From: Hyphochytrium catenoides
Lineage: Eukaryota > Sar > Hyphochytriomycetes > Hyphochytriales > Hyphochytriaceae
DNA length: 64,000 nucleotides
Reading direction: 5' to 3'
Assembly (NCBI GenBank): GCA_900088475.1
Contig: FLMG01000154.1
Location: forward strand, 1-64,000
Part shown: piece after piece, positions 59,701 through 64,000 of the stretch
Layout of the letters: each line of letters begins with the position of its first letter
Position numbering within the stretch: the first letter of the stretch is position 1
The notes under the pieces: generated by a model
What the model saw: only the letters and a program-made list of their open reading frames with translations
The model's database searches: none
What the model was told of the DNA's origin: nothing
Translations under genes and position numbers: made by a program

Positions 59701-61635
59701 ATGGCGCGTCTGCAGATATCTAGCAGACAACCAACGAAGAGAGTTGAAGACTCACTGGGTCGAGGTCTGGAATGCAAGCGCTTTCGTCTAATTTTACCAA
59801 AATTGGCCAATGCAGGGAGCTTCAAGACAACGGCATCTTCATGGACTATGGAAAGCGATCGGCCGAGGTCTGAGCAGAGCCTGAATCGAAAAAGTGGTTC
59901 ACTCCAAGGCAGAGGGAATGGGGTCAAAAATGCTTTGGGCTTTTTTGCGTCTGGACTTGTGGACGACTTGTGGCCGCTTATCTTAGATTTTCTATCGGAA
60001 GCCGATCTCTATCACACGCTTGTCGCTGGATGCTTCTTGCCGTCAAACGATAATTTGCCCGAATTGGCGGCAGAGATGTTAGCCTTGCGTCTTCCCCTCT
60101 GTCAGAAGAAATACTATGGCATGACAGACTATCCACCGAGTTGGACTTGCTCCTACTACTTGTGCAGTACTCCGCATAAGCAGAATTTTCTCTTGCAGTT
60201 ACTTTCTTTCCGTTGTGTATGGTGCGGAAAGTCTACGCCCTTCTTGTCGCAGCTCCATTGTCATCGCGTCTGCAAGACGTGCTTCGTCAAGCGAAACCTC
60301 TACCGAGTAATTGAAGAAGCAGCTGCTGCCAAAGTGTGGGCAATGGATTCGGAAGTACTAAGCCAAACTATGCCTTATGTCCAAGTTGAAGACGCGCAGG
60401 GTATGCTATTGGCTGAGGACAATGGGCAAAGCGCTAGCCCTGGACCTCGCTTGTACTCGGTAGTTCAGCTGGAGATGCTAGCAAGGCAGTGGAGGTCCAC
60501 AAAGAGGTTTCGACGGATCTCTAGCAGAAGACGAAACGCCAAAAGGCAGCCATATGTCGTATTGTCTAAATCTAGTAGAATCAAACTCCACAGCTCCGGC
60601 ACTCAGCAAGGCAAGGACTCGAGAGCATTAACAAGGTAGGAATGCCCCATTTGCCACCCAGCAAACTTATGCAGAAAAGCGATTTGACCCAAGGGAACCG
60701 TCAACCCTAGCCTTGCCGAAGGTCCAGCCAACGTTTCGATTTTCGAGAATGAAGATCTCCTAACTCAAGACCAAGTCTCCTGTCTACAAGACTGCGACCA
60801 TCGCCACATTGACCTCAGCTTCATCGGTTTTGAAGCCGCCTGGTCTGCAGGAATACTTGGCGGGCTCGTTTGCTTTGTTGCTCAGCACCCACAAGCCTCT
60901 CGTGTCCTTTCAGGAAACCACCTCCCAGCTACCTGCAAGAGTTATCGGACAATTTCTGAGGCTGTCCAAGGATCCGACGCTGGAACCACAATTCTGGTGG
61001 CAGAAGGCCTATACATAGAGGACGTGGACCTGAACAAACCTCTACGACTTGTCGGAGTGGGAGACGTGACGGTTAGCTCTCATAACTCTGTCACCCTTAA
61101 CGTCACCGCGCCTGGCTGTCTGGTGGAAAACATTACCTTCCAGCAGCATCGAAACCCCTTCTTCGGTGTAGCTTGTCGTGGAAGGAGTGCGTCCCTCTTG
61201 ATGCTTGAATGCGTGGTTTACGGTGAAAATAAGACCTGTGTGGCTGTCTACGAGGGAGCTGAGCTGCGAATGAAGAAGAATCTTGTCCGAGGACCTTGCG
61301 CGTTCGCGGGCGTTGCTGTCTTCGACCATGGCAGAGCTTTCATTGAGGAGAATGAGATCAGGGAGTGCTGCACTTGGGCAGTTCAAGTCGATGGGACTTC
61401 AGAAGCTACAATACGACGGAATTATTTGCATCACTGCTGTGCAGCTCTAGGAGCTGAAGAGTACCCGATATTGAATGAGCGCGAGGACAGCAATGACAAC
61501 GTCGTGGACTGCTGCAACACGATCTGGAACTGCGGTCATGTTAACACCTGGTACGACCAGAACTCTTTCTTGGCCATACGCCCACTCGTACAGCATGTTG
61601 TAGAGCTAACTCAAGCTCCACTTACCGACGAATGA
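59701..61635 (+). CDS. F-box / zinc-motif / parallel beta-helix protein (FBXO11-like architecture)
   Basis: Two exons: 59701-60636 and from about 60707 to the TGA at 61633-61635; the phase-2 join reads ALT then SLAEGPANVSIF. After a basic leader, GLVDDLWPLILDFLSEADLY is an F-box-like segment (about 59957). RCVWCGKSTPF, then CHRVCKTCFVKRN (60215-60300), contains paired CxxC motifs likely to bind zinc. The second half is a right-handed parallel beta-helix. It begins SYRTISEAVQGSDAGTTILV, LYIEDVDLNKPLRLVGVGDV, and continues through GCLVENITFQQHRNPFFGV, KTCVAVYEGAELRMKKN and FIEENEIRECCTWAVQVDG. This is the order seen in FBXO11-type ubiquitin-ligase adaptors, though shorter. The start is the first ATG; the frame is open further upstream without ATG. 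Confidence 0.8.
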
Positions 61636-61769
61636 AAGGGAATGGCCACTCCGTCAAGCTCTATTAGCTGACTTCAGTGGAACAGTAATAAATTAGTTAT
61701 CGCAGAAATGTCAGCGAGAGCTCAAAACTAAATCTCACATGCACAATCAAAAGAGGAGACGGTTGGCGG

Positions 61770-64000
61770 CTAGACTTCCTTTCTCAGCACTTCCGACTGT
61801 TGCCTTCTGGGCAACAGCGCGGAACCCATGCTTCTCAACGCAGGGATCCCTATCGCGGATTTGCGCTGCCTGCCAGGTACTTGAGCATCAGTGCTAGCCA
61901 CCCCTCCGATAAACTTTTCGTTGCAGGCTTCGATGGCATACTTTATCAGGTAAACCCAGCTGGACATTTCCTCGTGGGACCTCACTGACACCAAGAATGA
62001 CCGTACGTCTTGACAGGCTATCTTGTCTCTGCTCCAACTCTTCACTTCTAATTTAAAACAAAAAGGTCGGCCGGCTGTCTCCGCTGGCACGGCCTCTACG
62101 TTTGCGCCAGCCAGGTTTAGTATGGTACACTTTCCAAGCGTCTGCGACTGGTCTGCAAATAGAAGTGATCAGACATCCTTAGAAAATCAGACAAAGACCC
62201 ACCTAACCTAAGCTTACTTTCGTTCTCATCGTGCTGGAAGATCAGTCTAGAGTTCTGCAGTACAGCCCAACGTTTCTTCCATAGCGGAGCCTTGCTGATG
62301 GCAGAGAAAACAGAAGCTTGCTTCCGTACGGCCACCAAGCCCCCTTTCAGCCGCAACATTGGGGAGACTTTACTCTGATTAACGCCTTCAGTCTTCATGG
62401 CCATGCTCATTCGGGTCTTAATGAAGAACTGCTGCCTCAGCTCTCTGTCTTGCCGCTCTCTACCAGTATGCAAAGAGTGGGTAAGGCCAACAGAAAAGAA
62501 AGTTCGCAGGACTATAACTTACCGATACTCATCTATCCTCTTATTGAGTTTCTCTTGCTGAATAGACAGCATCTGGCAACGCAGAACGTCGTGCAAGAAG
62601 CCGTGCGTGATCTCATACTTCACACGCCCTCCAAGCTGGTGTATAGATGCCGTGCTTCCGGCACACAACTCCACCTGTAAATTGAGGTGTGTCAGAAAGG
62701 GAAGCATGACAAACGTCGCATTGCATGTCGTACCCTTTTGATGAAGTTTAACTTCAAAAGACCCTGAAACTCCTCATCTAATTTGGCGCCATGTGCACTG
62801 ATGGGATACACTGTCTTCAAGAGTTCCAGTTCGAAGCTGGGGCCCAGAAGTGTGGCGGTCTAAATGGACCAGTCGGTGAGATGATGAACAGCTCTGGTTG
62901 AGGTTCATAGGTGCTCACCTTCAGCAGCATACGCTGACAGACCGACAGCTCATCGACCCAAGCGGTAATTACCCCATTCACCACCACCGGCGGTTTTAGT
63001 CCGATGTTCTTAGTGGCTGATTTGCTCTTGTCTGTACTTGTCAGGCCTAGGAGCAGCAGCCTATCAGGCGTGTGGGCAAGTGTCACTTAGCTGTCAAGCT
63101 TGCACTCACCGCCGAGCAAAAGGGCTCCAAGGTGCTGCTGATGTTGGCCTTTCTCTCCACTAACTCTTCTTGGCCTTGTGTTGTTAAAGCAGTCCACACA
63201 GTGACGAACATACTCATTTTCTCCACTGACAAACAACAAAGAAGGGGAATTCAGGACATCCGTCGGAGGGAAAGAGTTTATACAGAAATGAAGAAACTAA
63301 CGGTAGCATCTTCTTGCAGGCATCAGGCGTACAACTTTCACAGAAGGTATAGCCACAGGCCCTGCACTTGTGCTTCTCATACGATCCTTGGAAAGAGAGA
63401 TGGCACTTGTAACAGCAAGCCGCTTCCGACTTGTCGCCCCAGGCTCTTTGCACCTTAAATGTACATTTCATGGTGCCTGCGGGAGAGGATGTTACAGAAC
63501 TGAATCTGAAATCTCTGGCAAACCCCATTATTTCATGTCGATAACGCCCCGAGCACCTACCGTTCTCCTTTTCCAAAACAATTAGGCCATCGTCCTTCAT
63601 CGAGCGCACCAGATATATCAGGAAAAGCGGATTGCCCTGAGACCTGACAAGACAATGCTTGAGAGATGGATAACCAAACACCAGAAAGCAAGTCCACGAT
63701 CAGTACCTCTGAATCAAGACAGAGGTAAGCTCCGCCGGCAACTCTTGCACTCCAAGCTCCTGACGAGCCAGGGCCTCCGCCCTCAATGGTGCTAACGGTT
63801 CAAGTACGGCCGTCTCAGACCGCGAGAAAGACCGGAACAAACTGAAAGAAATATCGATCAGAAATTCTACATTGGGCGGAACGTCGCATCATCAAACCTT
63901 AAAATTTCCCTTAGCTGTCCGGAGGCTCTGTCCGACACCTTTCGTGGCGGCCTCGTAGCTACGATGACCAAAATATTCTTCTCATCCTGGGCTGTACGAA
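61770..64000 (-). CDS. STAND/AAA-type ATPase with FYVE-like finger and PH domain; partial, 5' end outside window
   Basis: The plus-strand right edge cuts the gene. Visible from the edge: NILVIVATRPPRK (about 63975), an ATPase segment; EPLAPLRAEALARQELGVQE (63790); and QGNPLFLIYLVRSMKDDGLI, a typical STAND or cyclase-associated ATPase helical motif (63640). Next is a FYVE-like finger: CCYKCHLSFQ, KHKCRACGYTFCESC (63420-63320). Then RLLLLGLTSTDK, a coiled-coil stretch (HDVLRCQMLSIQQEKLNKRI, 62600), and a split PH domain: PLWKKRWAVLQNSRLIFQHD (62280), then VRSFLVSVRSHEEMSSWVYL (62020). It ends RRQQSEVLRKEV at 61770. The finger keeps the metal ligands but lacks the full RRHHCR basic motif, so PI3P binding is uncertain. 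It probably links nucleotide-driven signalling to endomembranes. Confidence 0.68.

Overview
This is a nuclear segment of an intron-rich, flagellated unicellular eukaryote (GC near 50 percent). Most genes are split by GT-AG introns of about 60 to 500 bases with long C/T-rich tracts, so a real protein usually appears as short reading-frame pieces that must be joined. The gene set is eukaryotic: 20S proteasome beta5, Sec23, FCF1, ARP8, PTAR1, F-box proteins and mitochondrial BCKDH E1-alpha. TMEM17 (ciliary transition zone) and an LC8-type dynein light chain imply a cilium. FYVE/PH and F-box/beta-helix architectures would fit a stramenopile or similar protist, but I cannot name the lineage. No tRNA, rRNA, CRISPR array or intact transposon was recognised.

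Layout. 0.5-2.1 kb: an intronless membrane protein resembling an actinobacterial family. 2.8-6.4 kb: an F-box plus beta-propeller-like gene, followed by a GA microsatellite. 7.6-20.0 kb: one giant many-exon gene (EF-hands, coiled coil, RCC1-like repeats, F-type lectin/F5-8C-like domain). 20.3-22.9 kb (minus): PTAR1-like prenyltransferase alpha protein. 23.8-25.1 kb (minus): PrsW-like intramembrane protease. 25.1-26.8 kb: two weak hypothetical genes. 27.3-28.6 kb: proteasome beta5. 29.2-33.8 kb: cysteinyl-tRNA synthetase with a mitochondrial-type leader. 34.0-35.7 kb (minus): molybdopterin synthase large and small subunits in tandem, 18 bases apart. 36.5-38.2 kb: FCF1. 39.1-40.1 kb (minus): an intronless orphan beside an assembly gap. 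41.4-44.7 kb: BCKDHA. 45.1-49.9 kb (minus): divergent Sec23. 50.7-51.6 kb (minus): TMEM17. 52.4-55.9 kb: ARP8. 56.6-56.9 kb: dynein light chain. 57.1-58.5 kb (minus): NAD(P)HX epimerase. 59.7-61.6 kb: F-box/beta-helix protein. 61.8 kb to the window edge (minus): STAND-ATPase/FYVE-like/PH protein, 5' end missing.

Most neighbours are unrelated housekeeping genes. The exception is the molybdopterin synthase pair, whose two products form one enzyme and whose layout suggests a bicistronic MOCS2-type transcript. Coordinates of multi-exon genes are whole spans from start to stop codon. Exon joins quoted were worked out by eye from reading frame, GT-AG borders and remembered family conservation; no search was run.
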